From CAWEDP01 sp963807925 (lineage in GTDB: Bacteria > Acidobacteriota > Vicinamibacteria > Vicinamibacterales > CAVVIG01), in the NCBI GenBank assembly GCA_963807925.1, contig CAWEDP010000002.1, forward strand, positions 2,170,001 to 2,234,000: 64,000 bases of DNA, given 5' to 3'. Positions within the stretch are counted from its first letter, which is position 1. Each line of letters starts with the position of its first letter. The notes below the pieces were generated by a model, which ran no database searches, was not told where the DNA came from, and saw only the letters and a program-made list of their open reading frames with translations. This document shows, one piece after another, positions 26,841-35,947 of the stretch. The position numbers and the translations under genes are program-made.

Positions 26841-28517
26841 TCAGTTGCCGCCGCGCAGCCTCGCGTACGCCTGATCGAAAAACGCCAGACGCGCCGCGTC
26901 CGGCGTCTTCTCCGCCTCGATGGTCTCGCCCAAAATCATCGCGCGTCCCGCCGCGCGATCCTTGACGGCCGGCCAGGCCGGCAGTCCTTTGCCGTTCGGA
27001 TCGCCCTTCGCGGCAAAGTTCACCCAGTACTGGCTCATCGCGTCCTCGAGCCTGCGGTCGGCGTCGGTGGCGTTCGGCGCCGCACCCGCGTGATGGAACA
27101 CGTAGGCGATCTCGACCGTGTGCGACGCGCCGCGGCTCTGCTGCCCGGGCGCGACCGGCGGCTCGCGCGTGAAGTAGTAGAGATACGCCTTCTTCCTGAC
27201 CTTCGCCGTCGCCTCGGCCCAGATGCGCGAGTGCCAGTTGGCCTCGTCGCGGAACGACGCCAGCGACGACGAGACGGCCTCGGTGTCCGAGCTCGACGGA
27301 TAGAGCTTGAGGAAGCTGTCCGCGAGCTCCCCGAAGCGCTGCTTCGACTGGCTCGAGAACTGCTCGGCGGTCGCGTTCTGGCGCCCGAAGAACGTGCCCT
27401 CGTCCTTGTTGGAGCCGACCAGCATGTCCACGTCCTTCTGCCGGCCGCGCGCGAACGTGATCGACAGATCCTCGGGGATGTACTTGCCGTCGATGATGAG
27501 TCCGGCGCCGCGCAGATCGCGCTGAATGTCGGCGGCCGGCTTGGTCCGCAGGTCCGCGATCGAGCTGACGCCCATCGCGGTCATCGCCGTCGCGCCCGCC
27601 TCCTCCGCCTCGGCGCGCGTCCGCATGTTGCCCATCCCCATGCCCATCCAGGCGCCGCTCTCGGCAATCGCCCGCTCGAACAGTCCCTTGCCTTCCGGAG
27701 ATCCGACGAGCCCCGATACGAGGAACGCGCCGGCCGATTCGCCCATGATCGTCACGCGGCGCGGATCGCCGCCGAACGCCGCGGCGTTCTTCTGCACCCA
27801 TTGCAGCGCCGCCAGCGCGTCCATCATCCCGTAGTTGCCCGACGCATTGACGCCGGACTCCCTGGTCAGCTCGGGGTGCGCAAGCCAGCCGAACGGCCCC
27901 AGGCGATAGTTGATGGTGATGACGACGGCGCCTTTCTTGGAGAGCTCCTCGCCGTCATACCGCGGCTCGGATCCGGAGCCGCCGGTGAGGCCGGCGCCAT
28001 GGATCCAGACCATCACGGGCAGCCGATCCGAAGCCGCCCTGGCGGGCGTCCAGACGTTGAGAAACAGGCAGTCCTCGCTCGTCGGCTGATTCGCTCCGAT
28101 TCCCGCCGGCGCCTGTCCGCCGCCCCGCCGTCCTCCCGGGGCCGCGCCCGCGCCATCACGACCGGGTGTCGCGGCCCCCGGCTGATTTCCGGCCCCGCCG
28201 CCGCGGCGGCCGCCCTGACGTCCGGCCGCGCCGCGGCCGGCCCCGCCCGGACCGCCTTGCATGCACCGCGCCCCGTACTCGTCGGCCTTGCGCACGCCGT
28301 CCCAGCGCGCGACCGGCTGCGGGGCTTTCCACCGGAGCGACCCGACGGGCGGCGCCGCGTACGGCACGCCTTTGAAGATTCGCACGTCGCCGCTCGCGCC
28401 GGTCGTTCCCGAGATCAGACCGCTGTCGAGCTTTACGGGGTCGGTCACCGATGCGGACAGCCATGCCGTGCACGCAACGGAAACCGCCGCCATTGACACC
28501 CACGACACAGGTTTCAT
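26841..28517 (-). CDS. exported carboxylesterase type B
   Basis: A 558-residue alpha/beta hydrolase of the carboxylesterase/cholinesterase family. Signal peptide 1-24. FKGVPYAAPPVGSLRWKAPQ near 49, SEDCLFLNVWTP near 146, oxyanion WIHGAGLTGGSG near 167, nucleophile GESAGAFL near 255, and acid/base positions in DEGTFFG near 365 and YVFHHAG near 460. An unusual 50-residue Gly/Arg/Ala-rich insert lies at about 88-140, between two conserved blocks. Start ATG 28517 has AAGGA upstream and a strong promoter 32 nt further up. First gene of the esterase/CHEGN/PQQ-dehydrogenase operon; it may release alcohols that the dehydrogenase oxidises. Confidence 0.9.
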   Translation of the reverse strand: MKPVSWVSMAAVSVACTAWLSASVTDPVKLDSGLISGTTGASGDVRIFKGVPYAAPPVGSLRWKAPQPVARWDGVRKADEYGARCMQGGPGGAGRGAAGRQGGRRGGGAGNQPGAATPGRDGAGAAPGGRRGGGQAPAGIGANQPTSEDCLFLNVWTPARAASDRLPVMVWIHGAGLTGGSGSEPRYDGEELSKKGAVVITINYRLGPFGWLAHPELTRESGVNASGNYGMMDALAALQWVQKNAAAFGGDPRRVTIMGESAGAFLVSGLVGSPEGKGLFERAIAESGAWMGMGMGNMRTRAEAEEAGATAMTAMGVSSIADLRTKPAADIQRDLRGAGLIIDGKYIPEDLSITFARGRQKDVDMLVGSNKDEGTFFGRQNATAEQFSSQSKQRFGELADSFLKLYPSSSDTEAVSSSLASFRDEANWHSRIWAEATAKVRKKAYLYYFTREPPVAPGQQSRGASHTVEIAYVFHHAGAAPNATDADRRLEDAMSQYWVNFAAKGDPNGKGLPAWPAVKDRAAGRAMILGETIEAEKTPDAARLAFFDQAYARLRGGN

Positions 28518-28548
28518 AGACGTCCTTTCAGGAAGGTCAGGCGCGGCG

Positions 28549-28577
28549 AGTATGGCAACGGGGCGCGAGAGTGTCAA
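28549..28577 (-). promoter_or_regulatory. sigma70-like promoter for the carboxylesterase operon
   Basis: On the minus strand TTGACA (28577-28572) and CATACT (28554-28549) are separated by 17 bp, about 30 nt before the start codon. This is the nearest match to consensus in the window. Confidence 0.62.
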
Positions 28578-28635
28578 CGGGAGACGGGGCGCTGCCACGC
28601 GCGTCGGGGCGGAGAACGGGTGACGTTTTTTCCGG

Positions 28636-29958
28636 CTATCTGCCCGCGGCCTGCGAAGGCGCCGGCTCGATTCTCAGCAGCGCGGCTTGATCTTCTTCGG
28701 TCAGCAGATACAGCAGGCCGTCGGGGCCCTGACGGACGTCACGGATCCGCTGGTGGAGCTCGCGCAGGAGCGACTCCCGGCGCATCTCCTCCCAGTTGTC
28801 GTTGAAGACGATGCGCTGAAGCTGGCCCGTCGGCGCGATTTCGCCCTCGCGCATGCCGCCCACAAACGCATTCCGCTTCCAGTTCGGGAACCTGTCGCCG
28901 TTGTAGAAGACCAGTCCCGACGGCGCGATGGACGGCACCCAGAACACGACCGGCTCCTCGAAGCCGGGCGCGGTCGGCGGAAGCCGCTGGCCGTTGTAGT
29001 CGCGGCCGTAGCTGACAATCGGCCACCCGTAGTTTCTTCCCGGTTTGAGAACGTTCAACTCGTCGCCGCCGTTGGGCCCGTTCTCGTGCTCCCAGAGATC
29101 GCCCGTGAACGGGTTGACCGTCAGACCGAGCTGGACGCGATGGCCGATAGTGAAGATCGCCGCCTTGTACCCGGTCCTGCCCACGAACGGGTTGTCCGGC
29201 GGGATCGTTCCATCGTCGCGCAGGCGCAGCACCTTGCCCGCGAGGTCGTCGGTGTGCTGGGCACGGTCGACGCTGACGTGAGGCCCCGTGCCCGGTCCGC
29301 CGATGCCCATGTACAGCATCCCGTCGCGGCCGAAGGTGATGCGAGACGCTTCGGTGTCCACGTCACTCGAGACAAAGACGTCCCTGACGTCGGTGAGCGC
29401 CTTTCCGTCCCACGTGCCGCGCAGGATCGAGTTGGCGGCGACGCCCGACGCGAGCGGCTTGTGGTACGAGATGTAGACCCATCGGTTCCGCGCGAAGTCG
29501 GGGTGCAGCGCGATGTCCATCAGGCCGGCCATCGTGCCGCGGGAAAGCACCGGGGGGACGCCGGCCACCGGAGTCGGGTCCAGCACGCCGTTGCGGACGA
29601 TCCGCAGCCTGCCCGCGCGTTCGGTGATGAGCATGCTGCCGTCTGGAAGGAAGGCGAGGCTCCACGGATGCGACAACCCCCTGACGACCACCGACACCTT
29701 GATGTCGCGCTGCTCGAGCGTCGTCCACGTCCAGGGACCGTCGCCGAGCGGCGGCGAGGGCAGCGGGCGCGGGCCCGGCGGAATCGCGCCGCGCTGGTCG
29801 CGAACGACCGGATACGCGTACTTCTTCTGCAGTTCCTGCGCGTCCGGCGCGAGCGTGGGCGGCCCGCCCTGCGCGGCGAATCGCGCGGCGCAGAAGACGA
29901 GCACGAAGAGGCAGGCAAGCACGCCCGGGCGCGCGCCCGCCGACAGCCGGGTTGTCAC
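28636..29958 (-). CDS. PQQ-dependent aldose/sorbosone dehydrogenase family protein
   Basis: A 440-residue exported protein with a six-bladed propeller of the soluble glucose dehydrogenase/HHIP family. GTG 29958 is chosen because the upstream part overlaps the DUF6152 gene; it gives a signal peptide of about 29 residues. LSHPWSLAFLPDGSMLITERAG near 97 carries the catalytic-His region. GHRVQLGLTVNPFTGDLWEHENGPNGGDELN near 255-285 is the PQQ and calcium site. SYGRDYNG and GPDGLLYLLTEEDQAALLRI close the fold. Last gene of an operon with a CHEGN-family gene and DUF6152. It would oxidise sugars in the periplasm. Confidence 0.9.
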   Translation of the reverse strand: MTTRLSAGARPGVLACLFVLVFCAARFAAQGGPPTLAPDAQELQKKYAYPVVRDQRGAIPPGPRPLPSPPLGDGPWTWTTLEQRDIKVSVVVRGLSHPWSLAFLPDGSMLITERAGRLRIVRNGVLDPTPVAGVPPVLSRGTMAGLMDIALHPDFARNRWVYISYHKPLASGVAANSILRGTWDGKALTDVRDVFVSSDVDTEASRITFGRDGMLYMGIGGPGTGPHVSVDRAQHTDDLAGKVLRLRDDGTIPPDNPFVGRTGYKAAIFTIGHRVQLGLTVNPFTGDLWEHENGPNGGDELNVLKPGRNYGWPIVSYGRDYNGQRLPPTAPGFEEPVVFWVPSIAPSGLVFYNGDRFPNWKRNAFVGGMREGEIAPTGQLQRIVFNDNWEEMRRESLLRELHQRIRDVRQGPDGLLYLLTEEDQAALLRIEPAPSQAAGR

Positions 29959-29989
29959 GGCAAGCTCGCGTCGATCGTGAAGAGAGCGG

Positions 29990-30415
29990 TTACTTCTCGC
30001 CCGGATCCTTGCCATCGGCCGGCGCGCCCGTTCCGGAGGATCCCAGGAACAGACGCTTCCCGTCCGGCAGCATCAGGTCGCGGCCATTGGCTCGATTGGC
30101 GCCGTTCTTCGCGCGGTAGCCATGGACGACGATCTCGGTGCCGACCGGCAGCGAGTTCTTGTTGAAGCCGCGCCGGAAGAGCGTGTTCGGCGTCGCGCCT
30201 TCGATCATCCATTTCGTGACGGTGCCGTCCTCGTTCTTCACGTCGAGGTGGATCCACGAGTGAGGGTTGACCCAGTCCATGCCGGTGACGACGCCGCGGA
30301 GCTGGACCGGCTGCTCGGCATCGAATTCCGCAGCGAACGAATGATGCGCCGCGACCGGGCGGCTCGCCAGCAGCAGGCCGGCACACGCAGCGAGAACGGT
30401 CAATGTGGCCTTCAC
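29990..30415 (-). CDS. DUF6152 family exported protein (copy 2)
   Basis: A 141-residue protein; start GTG 30415 (VKATLTVLAACAG) places a standard signal peptide at the N-terminus, whereas the longer frame is Arg/Pro-rich and overlaps the CHEGN gene. Predicted cleavage after PVAA leaves HHSFAAEFD. Core motifs: GMDWVNPHSWIHLDVKNEDG and LFRRGFNKNSLPVGTEIVVHG; the C-terminus KRLFLGSSGTGAP is shared almost exactly with copy 4. Located 7 nt after CHEGN copy c and 31 nt before the sugar dehydrogenase. Confidence 0.85.
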   Translation of the reverse strand: MKATLTVLAACAGLLLASRPVAAHHSFAAEFDAEQPVQLRGVVTGMDWVNPHSWIHLDVKNEDGTVTKWMIEGATPNTLFRRGFNKNSLPVGTEIVVHGYRAKNGANRANGRDLMLPDGKRLFLGSSGTGAPADGKDPGEK

Positions 30416-30422
30416 AGCTCCC

Positions 30423-31442
30423 TCACTTCCCCTTGGCGGCGGCTTTCTCCGCGTCCCGCGCGACCTCGAGCATGTCGTACAGCCCGACGTTGGCTTCGTG
30501 GCACGCATACTCGTACAGCAGCCCGTCGCTCGGCCTCATCGGGAACGCCGCGGTCCAAGGCCGCACGAAGGTGTGCGGATCGTCGACGGTGATCCGGAAA
30601 TCGATCCGGTCCTTCGCGACGCGGGTGAAGCGCTCGATGGTGTGGAGCGTCGACCCGGAGCCGCGATAGTTGGTCTTGTCCGAGAAGTTCTCCATCTCGA
30701 CGACGAGCGTGTCGCCTTCCCAGTGGCCGCGGCCGTCACCGAACCACTGCTTGATCTTCGGGCTGAGCGAGGGTCGTCCGTCCAGCGGAATCAGCCGCGT
30801 GTCGTGCACCATCTCGTGGGTGATGGCGACGTACCCGGGCCCCTGCACGATCTGGATGTTGTTGTTGTACAACCCGGGGAAGATGGCTGTCGGGAATCCC
30901 CAGGTGATGCAGCGTTCGAGCGAGCTGCGGTCCTCGGGGCCGTCCGCGCCGCCGCCACGGCTGCCGCGGCGGTTGGCGGCCCTCTTCTGCGCGTCGGGCG
31001 TGAGCGGCGGGATGCGTCCGTCGGCCGGATCGATGATGAGCGAAGTGCGGTGGTCGGCGAGGACCTTCCGCCCCGGGTCGGTCATGTACGGAGCGTGCAC
31101 GAGGTTGGCCGGGACCGAGTCGTCCGGCGGTTCGTCGAGCCGCTTTCCCGCCCGCCCCTCGAGATCCTCCACTTCCTGCTCGGTCAGCACGCTGCGGCCG
31201 GCCATGCTCAGGGGCCGTTCGAGCGGCGTGATCGTGCGGTAGTCCCAGACGCCTTGCAGATCCGGGTCGCCCCACGGCGTGCGGGGCGTCGCGAACTTGC
31301 GCGGCGTCGTCCCCGCTCTGGCCGAGGCGGGGGCCGCCTGGGCCTTTCCCTCGCCGCTCTGCGCAACGAGCACCATCGAGGCCGCCGACGCGACGGCGAC
31401 GGCGGTCAACCCGCCGCACAGCCAAGTGAGGGTTCTGCTCAT
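30423..31442 (-). CDS. CHEGN-family exported protein (copy c)
   Basis: A 339-residue exported protein. Signal peptide 1-27, then RTPWGDPDLQGVWDYRTI near 53, ADGRIPPLTPDAQKRAANR near 148, SLERCITWGFPTAIFPG, THEMVHDTRLIPLDG, GHWEGDTLVVEMENF near 245, VDDPHTFVRPW and YACHEANVGLYDML. The CHEGN motif reads CHEAN here. A short Arg/Gly-rich insert (RRGSRGGGADG) sits mid-protein. First gene of the operon with DUF6152 copy 2 and the PQQ sugar dehydrogenase. Confidence 0.75.
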   Translation of the reverse strand: MSRTLTWLCGGLTAVAVASAASMVLVAQSGEGKAQAAPASARAGTTPRKFATPRTPWGDPDLQGVWDYRTITPLERPLSMAGRSVLTEQEVEDLEGRAGKRLDEPPDDSVPANLVHAPYMTDPGRKVLADHRTSLIIDPADGRIPPLTPDAQKRAANRRGSRGGGADGPEDRSSLERCITWGFPTAIFPGLYNNNIQIVQGPGYVAITHEMVHDTRLIPLDGRPSLSPKIKQWFGDGRGHWEGDTLVVEMENFSDKTNYRGSGSTLHTIERFTRVAKDRIDFRITVDDPHTFVRPWTAAFPMRPSDGLLYEYACHEANVGLYDMLEVARDAEKAAAKGK

Positions 31443-31571
31443 GGGCGCATCTCTCCCTTCGATCGGCTCAAGATAGCACGTGTGAGGCGGCAAACGCATC
31501 GGCGGCCGTCAAATGGAGGCCGAGGTCTCCAGGTCGCGGGCTGGCGCAGGTGGCCGGTCTTCGGGCCGAGC
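31443..31571. other. intergenic region
   Basis: 129 nt between two minus-strand genes. It must contain the promoter of the CHEGN copy c operon; AGGGAGAG just before its ATG is a plausible ribosome binding site. No confident promoter or terminator was recognised. Confidence 0.4.
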
Positions 31572-32597
31572 CTATCGCCCCGCGCCCATCGTCCAGCCGT
31601 TGCCCGAGCCGTAGGGCAGCGTGACGAACGGGAACACTTCCACTTCGTGGATCCTGCCGCCGCGGATCCCGAACGTCTCCATCGTCGTCATGCTGATGAC
31701 CATCGGCAGTCCGGTCGGCTTCGGGGCTTCCGGAATCCCCACGTATCCCTCGGTGTAGCGGCGCGAGCCGTCCTGCACGAACAGCGGGAAGGCAGAGGAG
31801 AGCCCCTTCTGCTCGTCGAGAATCAGCACGCGGCGCGGCCGGAGCTTCGTCATGAAGCTGAAGATCTTGGTGTCGACCTGCTGGGCGCACGTCATCGTGC
31901 TGAGCTTCGCGAAGACGCGGCCCATGACGCTGTCGGTCGAGGGGATGTTCGGGCCGGGCGCGGCTCGCCCGGGCGTCTTGTTGTTGACCGTCTGATAGCC
32001 GAGCTCGTGGCGCACGCAATCGTCGGCGAAGGCGCCGATCCTGCCGCTGTCGCCCTCGAGCGCGTCGAAGTAGCTGTGCGCCGCCCAGAGCAGGCCCTCC
32101 CGTGACGTGCGCTCGGCGGGCGCAACGTCGGCGAGCAACTGCGGCCGCGGCGTGCGCAGCCGCTCCATGGCCTGCGGGGCGACGTTGCGATCGAGCAGTT
32201 GTTCGATCTCGAGAATGCGGAGGCGCTCTACCTTGAGGCGAATCGCGACGAGCGCCGGGCGGCCTTCGATGTTGAGCACGGTCTGCAGGCCGACCTGTCC
32301 CGCGACCGGATCGGCAACGTGAATCCTGAACGCGGTCGGCTCGGTTCTCGCGCGCCAGAGGACGCCTTCGCCGACCGGCATGGCGGCGGTGTTCTCGGTC
32401 ATGCGAACATCGCGCTCGAGCGGCAGCCCCTTGGGATCGTGTCTGATCAGCGCCTCGACGTAGCGGTCCATGATGCCGACCAGGCACGCCCGGTCGCACG
32501 GCTTCACCCGCGCCGGATCCCACGGCGGCTCCTGCGCGCTCACCGAGACGACCAACGCGCCGACGAGGAGGGTTCGGCCGACCAGCTGAGCGACCAT
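31572..32597 (-). CDS. exported protein, possible DUF8021-like repeat
   Basis: A 341-residue protein with a signal peptide (1-21). Near residue 34 it has CDRACLVGIMDRYVEALIRHD followed by MTENTAAMPVGEGVLWR and VADPVAGQVG, a pattern I associate with SnoaL-like DUF8021 domains. The C-terminal half has a related arrangement (LLWAAHSYFDALEGD, RIGAFADDCVRHELGY), suggesting two tandem NTF2-like units. Paired Cys residues (CDRAC; ADDC with TCAQQ) could form disulfides. Function unknown. AAGGAG lies 10 nt before the ATG. Divergent from the propeller gene with 38 nt between starts. Confidence 0.72.
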   Translation of the reverse strand: MVAQLVGRTLLVGALVVSVSAQEPPWDPARVKPCDRACLVGIMDRYVEALIRHDPKGLPLERDVRMTENTAAMPVGEGVLWRARTEPTAFRIHVADPVAGQVGLQTVLNIEGRPALVAIRLKVERLRILEIEQLLDRNVAPQAMERLRTPRPQLLADVAPAERTSREGLLWAAHSYFDALEGDSGRIGAFADDCVRHELGYQTVNNKTPGRAAPGPNIPSTDSVMGRVFAKLSTMTCAQQVDTKIFSFMTKLRPRRVLILDEQKGLSSAFPLFVQDGSRRYTEGYVGIPEAPKPTGLPMVISMTTMETFGIRGGRIHEVEVFPFVTLPYGSGNGWTMGAGR

Positions 32598-32635
32598 GGG
32601 CGCTTCTCCTTGGTGTCGGCTATCATATCCGCGCC

Positions 32636-33625
32636 ATGACCACGCGCACCCTCGCTTTCATCGCCCCGTCGATCGTGGCGGCCGCCGCCGCATCGGTTCT
32701 CGTGCACGCCGCCGCGCCGGCCTTTGCGCCGGTGGCCGACTGGCTGAAGCTGCCCAGCGGCCGCGAGAAGCTGGGCGACATGCACGGTGACGTCGGGGTC
32801 GCCTCCAACGGCGACGTCTACCTCAGCGTGCAGGATCCGCAGGCGGGGCTGCAGGTCTATTCGTCCGACGGGACGTTCCTCCGGACCGTGCCGGACGCGC
32901 CGCCCGACCTCCACGGATTCATCATCCGCCGCGAGGCCGACGGCGAGTTCATCTACGGCTCGCGGCTGCGGGGCCAGACCATCGTCAAGATGACACTCGA
33001 CGGCCGGGTCGTGATGACGATTCCCGCCTCGGCGATTCCCGACCAGTACAAAGTCCGCAACGCGCGGAGCGGGCAGCTGGGGCTGCTGCTGACGGACGTC
33101 GCCGTCGGGCCGAACGACGATCTGTACGTCGCCGACGGGTACGCGAGCGACTTCATCCACCGCTTCGATCGCACCGGCAAGTATCTGGCTTCGTTCGGCG
33201 GCAAGAAGGCGCCGTACAATTTCAACACGCTGCACAAGCTGGCTCTCGACACCCGCTTTTCGCCCGCGCGCCTCATCGCGTGCGATCGCGCCAACAACCG
33301 CGTGGTGCACCTCTCGCTCGACGGCGAGTTCCTCGGCGTGGTGGCCCAGGATCTGCTGCTGCCGGCCGCCGTCGTGATCTCAGGCGACTACGCCATCATC
33401 GGCGAGCTGAAGGGCCAGGTGAGCGTGCTCGACAAGGCGGGCCAGGTGGTGTCCCGGTTCGGCACCTACGCGGGTCCCGGCGTCGGCACCAACCAGGTCA
33501 AACCCGGGGACTGGCGCACCGGGATCGTGACCGCGCCGCACGGCGTCGCCGTCAACCAGCGCGGGGATTTGTTCGTGTCGGAGTTCAACGCGTTCGGCCG
33601 CGTGCACCGCTTCAATCGACAGTAG
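32636..33625 (+). CDS. exported NHL-type beta-propeller protein
   Basis: A 329-residue protein with a signal peptide (1-26) and a six-bladed, NHL-like propeller. Repeated blade signatures: DVGVASNGDVYLSVQD, TDVAVGPNDDLYVADG, HKLALDTRF and HGVAVNQRGDLFVSEFN, each followed by a short RFDRTGKYL-type hairpin. NHL propellers bind proteins, sugars or small ligands and some are lyases or lactonases; no catalytic set can be assigned. It stands alone on the plus strand among minus-strand operons and converges on CHEGN copy d. Confidence 0.82.
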   Translation: MTTRTLAFIAPSIVAAAAASVLVHAAAPAFAPVADWLKLPSGREKLGDMHGDVGVASNGDVYLSVQDPQAGLQVYSSDGTFLRTVPDAPPDLHGFIIRREADGEFIYGSRLRGQTIVKMTLDGRVVMTIPASAIPDQYKVRNARSGQLGLLLTDVAVGPNDDLYVADGYASDFIHRFDRTGKYLASFGGKKAPYNFNTLHKLALDTRFSPARLIACDRANNRVVHLSLDGEFLGVVAQDLLLPAAVVISGDYAIIGELKGQVSVLDKAGQVVSRFGTYAGPGVGTNQVKPGDWRTGIVTAPHGVAVNQRGDLFVSEFNAFGRVHRFNRQ

Positions 33626-33642
33626 GCGGCGGCGCTCGCGGG

Positions 33643-34623
33643 TTATCGACCGTCGCGCTCGGCAACGCGCGCGGCACTCAGGATGAACGCAAGCCCGTAG
33701 TTGCCCTCGTGGCAGGCGTACTGGTAGATCGGTCCTTCGAACTTCCGGAGCGTCATCTCCCCCGCCCAGGGCCGCACCCACGTGCCGGGATCCTCCACCG
33801 TGAACTGATAGCGGATCGCGTCGGCGCTGACGCGCGTGAACCGCTCGATCACGTGGAGGCGATCGCCCGAGAAGATGTCCTGACGCGTGGTGGCCGGCGG
33901 TCCGCGGAACGGCGTCCGATTGGTGAAGTTGGTCGTGTCGACGACGAGAGTGGCGCCTTCCCAGTGGCCGCGCGGGTCGCCGTTGAGGAAACGGAGATTC
34001 GGGCCGACGTGCGGGCTGCCGTCGACCGGGATGACGCGCAGCCCGTGCATCAGCTCGTGGCGGATGGCGACGCGGCCTCCTGACTGCAGGATCTGCAGGT
34101 TGTTGTAATAGGTCGAGCCGAGCATCGGCGGCCCTTCGTTGCCCCACGAGATGCAGCGCTCGCCCAGGCTGCGGAACTCCGCGGCGTCGGCCGGTCCCCG
34201 CTGCCGCGCCGCCTCGGCGTTGCGGGCGGCGCGCGCCTGCGCCTCGGGCGTGAGCGGCGGAATTCGGCCGTCGGCGGGATCCGAGATGAGCGACGTCCGC
34301 CGATCGAGCGTGCCCTTGGCGTAGTTCTCCGTCTGCCACAGGACGTTGTCGTAGTGGATGTCGTCCTTGGCCTGGCTGTTCTCCTGCAGTTCGCGCTTCT
34401 TCTGGTAGGCAATCGCTTCGGCGGCCGTCAGCAGGTCGCGGCCGGCGAACTCGGCCGGGCGCTCCAGCGGAATGTAGGTCGCGTTGGTCCAGTAGCCCTG
34501 CAGGTCCGGCTGGCCGTCAGGCGTGCGCGAGACGGTCCACTTCGAGGTCTGCCCGACGAGCCCGGGCGCCCACGCCGCCACCGTGACGACCGCCGCAAGA
34601 ACGCCAACCGTTCGACGGACCAT
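33643..34623 (-). CDS. CHEGN-family exported protein (copy d)
   Basis: A 326-residue exported protein. Signal peptide 1-25, then RTPDGQPDLQGYWTNATYI near 33, ADGRIPPLTPEAQARAARN near 118, SLGERCISWGNEGPP, IRHELMHGLRVIPVDG, GHWEGATLVVDTTNF near 223, VEDPGTWVRPW and YACHEGNYGLAFILSAAR. The mid-motif Asp of GD is Ala here. It follows DUF6152 copy 3 by 21 nt, in one operon with copy e, so two family members flank one DUF6152 gene. Confidence 0.75.
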   Translation of the reverse strand: MVRRTVGVLAAVVTVAAWAPGLVGQTSKWTVSRTPDGQPDLQGYWTNATYIPLERPAEFAGRDLLTAAEAIAYQKKRELQENSQAKDDIHYDNVLWQTENYAKGTLDRRTSLISDPADGRIPPLTPEAQARAARNAEAARQRGPADAAEFRSLGERCISWGNEGPPMLGSTYYNNLQILQSGGRVAIRHELMHGLRVIPVDGSPHVGPNLRFLNGDPRGHWEGATLVVDTTNFTNRTPFRGPPATTRQDIFSGDRLHVIERFTRVSADAIRYQFTVEDPGTWVRPWAGEMTLRKFEGPIYQYACHEGNYGLAFILSAARVAERDGR

Positions 34624-34644
34624 CGCCCACCTCTTTTCGGAAGC

Positions 34645-35055
34645 TCACTTCTCCGGGGTCTGGCCGCCCTGCATGGACAGCAGCCGTCCATCGGGCGTCT
34701 TCGTGCTGACGAACATGCCGCCCTTCGAGCCGTCGCGCAGCGGGCGGTAGGTCACGGTGATCTTGTCGCCCGGCCTCAGGCTGTTCCGCGTCCACCCGCG
34801 GCGGCCGAGAAAATTCGGGCTCATCCCTTCGAAGCCCCAGGCGTCGACGCCGCCCCGATCGTTGGCGACGTCGAGCCACACCCAGATGTGCGGGTTGGTC
34901 CATTCCACCTGCTTGACCGTGCCGGTGATGGTCTTCTGCGTGCCCATGTCGAACGGCGCGAAGGAATGATGCGCCGTCGCCACCGCGGCCCCGCCGACCA
35001 CCAGCGCGACGCCAATCAGCGCCGCGCGCACCTCGCCGGTCCACCTGCGCATCAT
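34645..35055 (-). CDS. DUF6152 family exported protein (copy 3)
   Basis: A 136-residue protein. The signal peptide ends AVATA, giving a predicted mature start HHSFAPFDM; this copy lacks the AAE(F/Y)D continuation. VEWTNPHIWVWLDV and FLGRRGWTRNSLRPGDKITV are conserved. C-terminal KTPDGRLLSMQGG differs from copies 2 and 4. It lies 6 nt after CHEGN copy e and 21 nt before copy d, so translational coupling is likely. Confidence 0.83.
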   Translation of the reverse strand: MMRRWTGEVRAALIGVALVVGGAAVATAHHSFAPFDMGTQKTITGTVKQVEWTNPHIWVWLDVANDRGGVDAWGFEGMSPNFLGRRGWTRNSLRPGDKITVTYRPLRDGSKGGMFVSTKTPDGRLLSMQGGQTPEK

Positions 35056-35061
35056 CTGCTC

Positions 35062-35850
35062 CTACTTTCTCGGCAGTTCGCCCGGGCTCGCCAGGTTGAT
35101 GCCGGCCTTCCCGCTCTCATCGACCGAATTGCGATTGTTCTGTTCGCAGATGTATTCCGCGATGGTCCAGTTCCGATGACGCCGCAGCGTGCGACTGCTC
35201 ACGAACGGAGCCGTCAAGGCTTCGGGATCGGCGATCGTCGTTTCAATCGTCATCGTATCGGGATCGGTCAGCTTGAGCCGCTCCACGATCTTCATCCGGT
35301 CGCCGTGCGGCGTGTTGGGGGCCAGCATCGTCTGGGGCGAAAAGCCGACCGTTTCGACGATCAGCGTGTCGCCCTCCCACCGGCCAGTCGAAGTGCCCTG
35401 GAAGGTCGGGTCCGGATCCTCGGGCAGGGCGCGCCCGTCAGTATAGATGTGGCGGACCTGCTGATACGCCTCGATCACGATCGTGACCATCCCCGGCGTC
35501 AGAAGGAACTCCATCGGATAGGGCTGGCCCATGATGCCCGGCATGCCGGGCGGCAGACAGTTCGCCGTCTCGTTGTCTTCGCGCTTAAGGTCCTGCAGCG
35601 CTTTCCGCCTGGCCGCGTACTCGGGGGTCAACAGCGGTCCCGCCGGTGCGCCGCCGCGTCCACGGCGTCCTCCACTGCCGACGCCACCGACCTCCCACAC
35701 GCCGGTGAAGTCGGGCAGTCTGGCGAGAGCGGCCCAGTCGGCAGCGGTCGGCGGCTTGGGCGTGAACTCCTGCGCAGAGGCGACCGAGCCGCCCGCCGGG
35801 GTCGCCAGCCACGTCGAGGCGACGATGAGCGCGGTGGCACGGGTGATCAC
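35062..35850 (-). CDS. CHEGN-family exported protein, divergent (copy e)
   Basis: A 262-residue exported protein from GTG 35850 (VITRATALIVASTW), a start that yields a signal peptide; the longer frame begins with an Arg-rich stretch. LPDFTGVWEVGG near 47, a GGRRGRGGAP insert, GRWEGDTLIVETVGF near 170 and a C-terminal AEYICEQNNRN replacing CHEGN, as in copy a. TIADPEALTAPF matches the family's (I/V)DDPxT strand. First gene of the e/DUF6152/d operon. Copies a and e form a His-less subtype. Confidence 0.68.
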   Translation of the reverse strand: MITRATALIVASTWLATPAGGSVASAQEFTPKPPTAADWAALARLPDFTGVWEVGGVGSGGRRGRGGAPAGPLLTPEYAARRKALQDLKREDNETANCLPPGMPGIMGQPYPMEFLLTPGMVTIVIEAYQQVRHIYTDGRALPEDPDPTFQGTSTGRWEGDTLIVETVGFSPQTMLAPNTPHGDRMKIVERLKLTDPDTMTIETTIADPEALTAPFVSSRTLRRHRNWTIAEYICEQNNRNSVDESGKAGINLASPGELPRK

Positions 35851-35947
35851 GCGGTCACGATAACACGATCGACGGGCGGATGGCGCCCGGTTTGGCCTCG
35901 CCAGCCGCGGGAAGCGTCGATGAGTCGCCGGCGCCGCGCGTTTCAAC

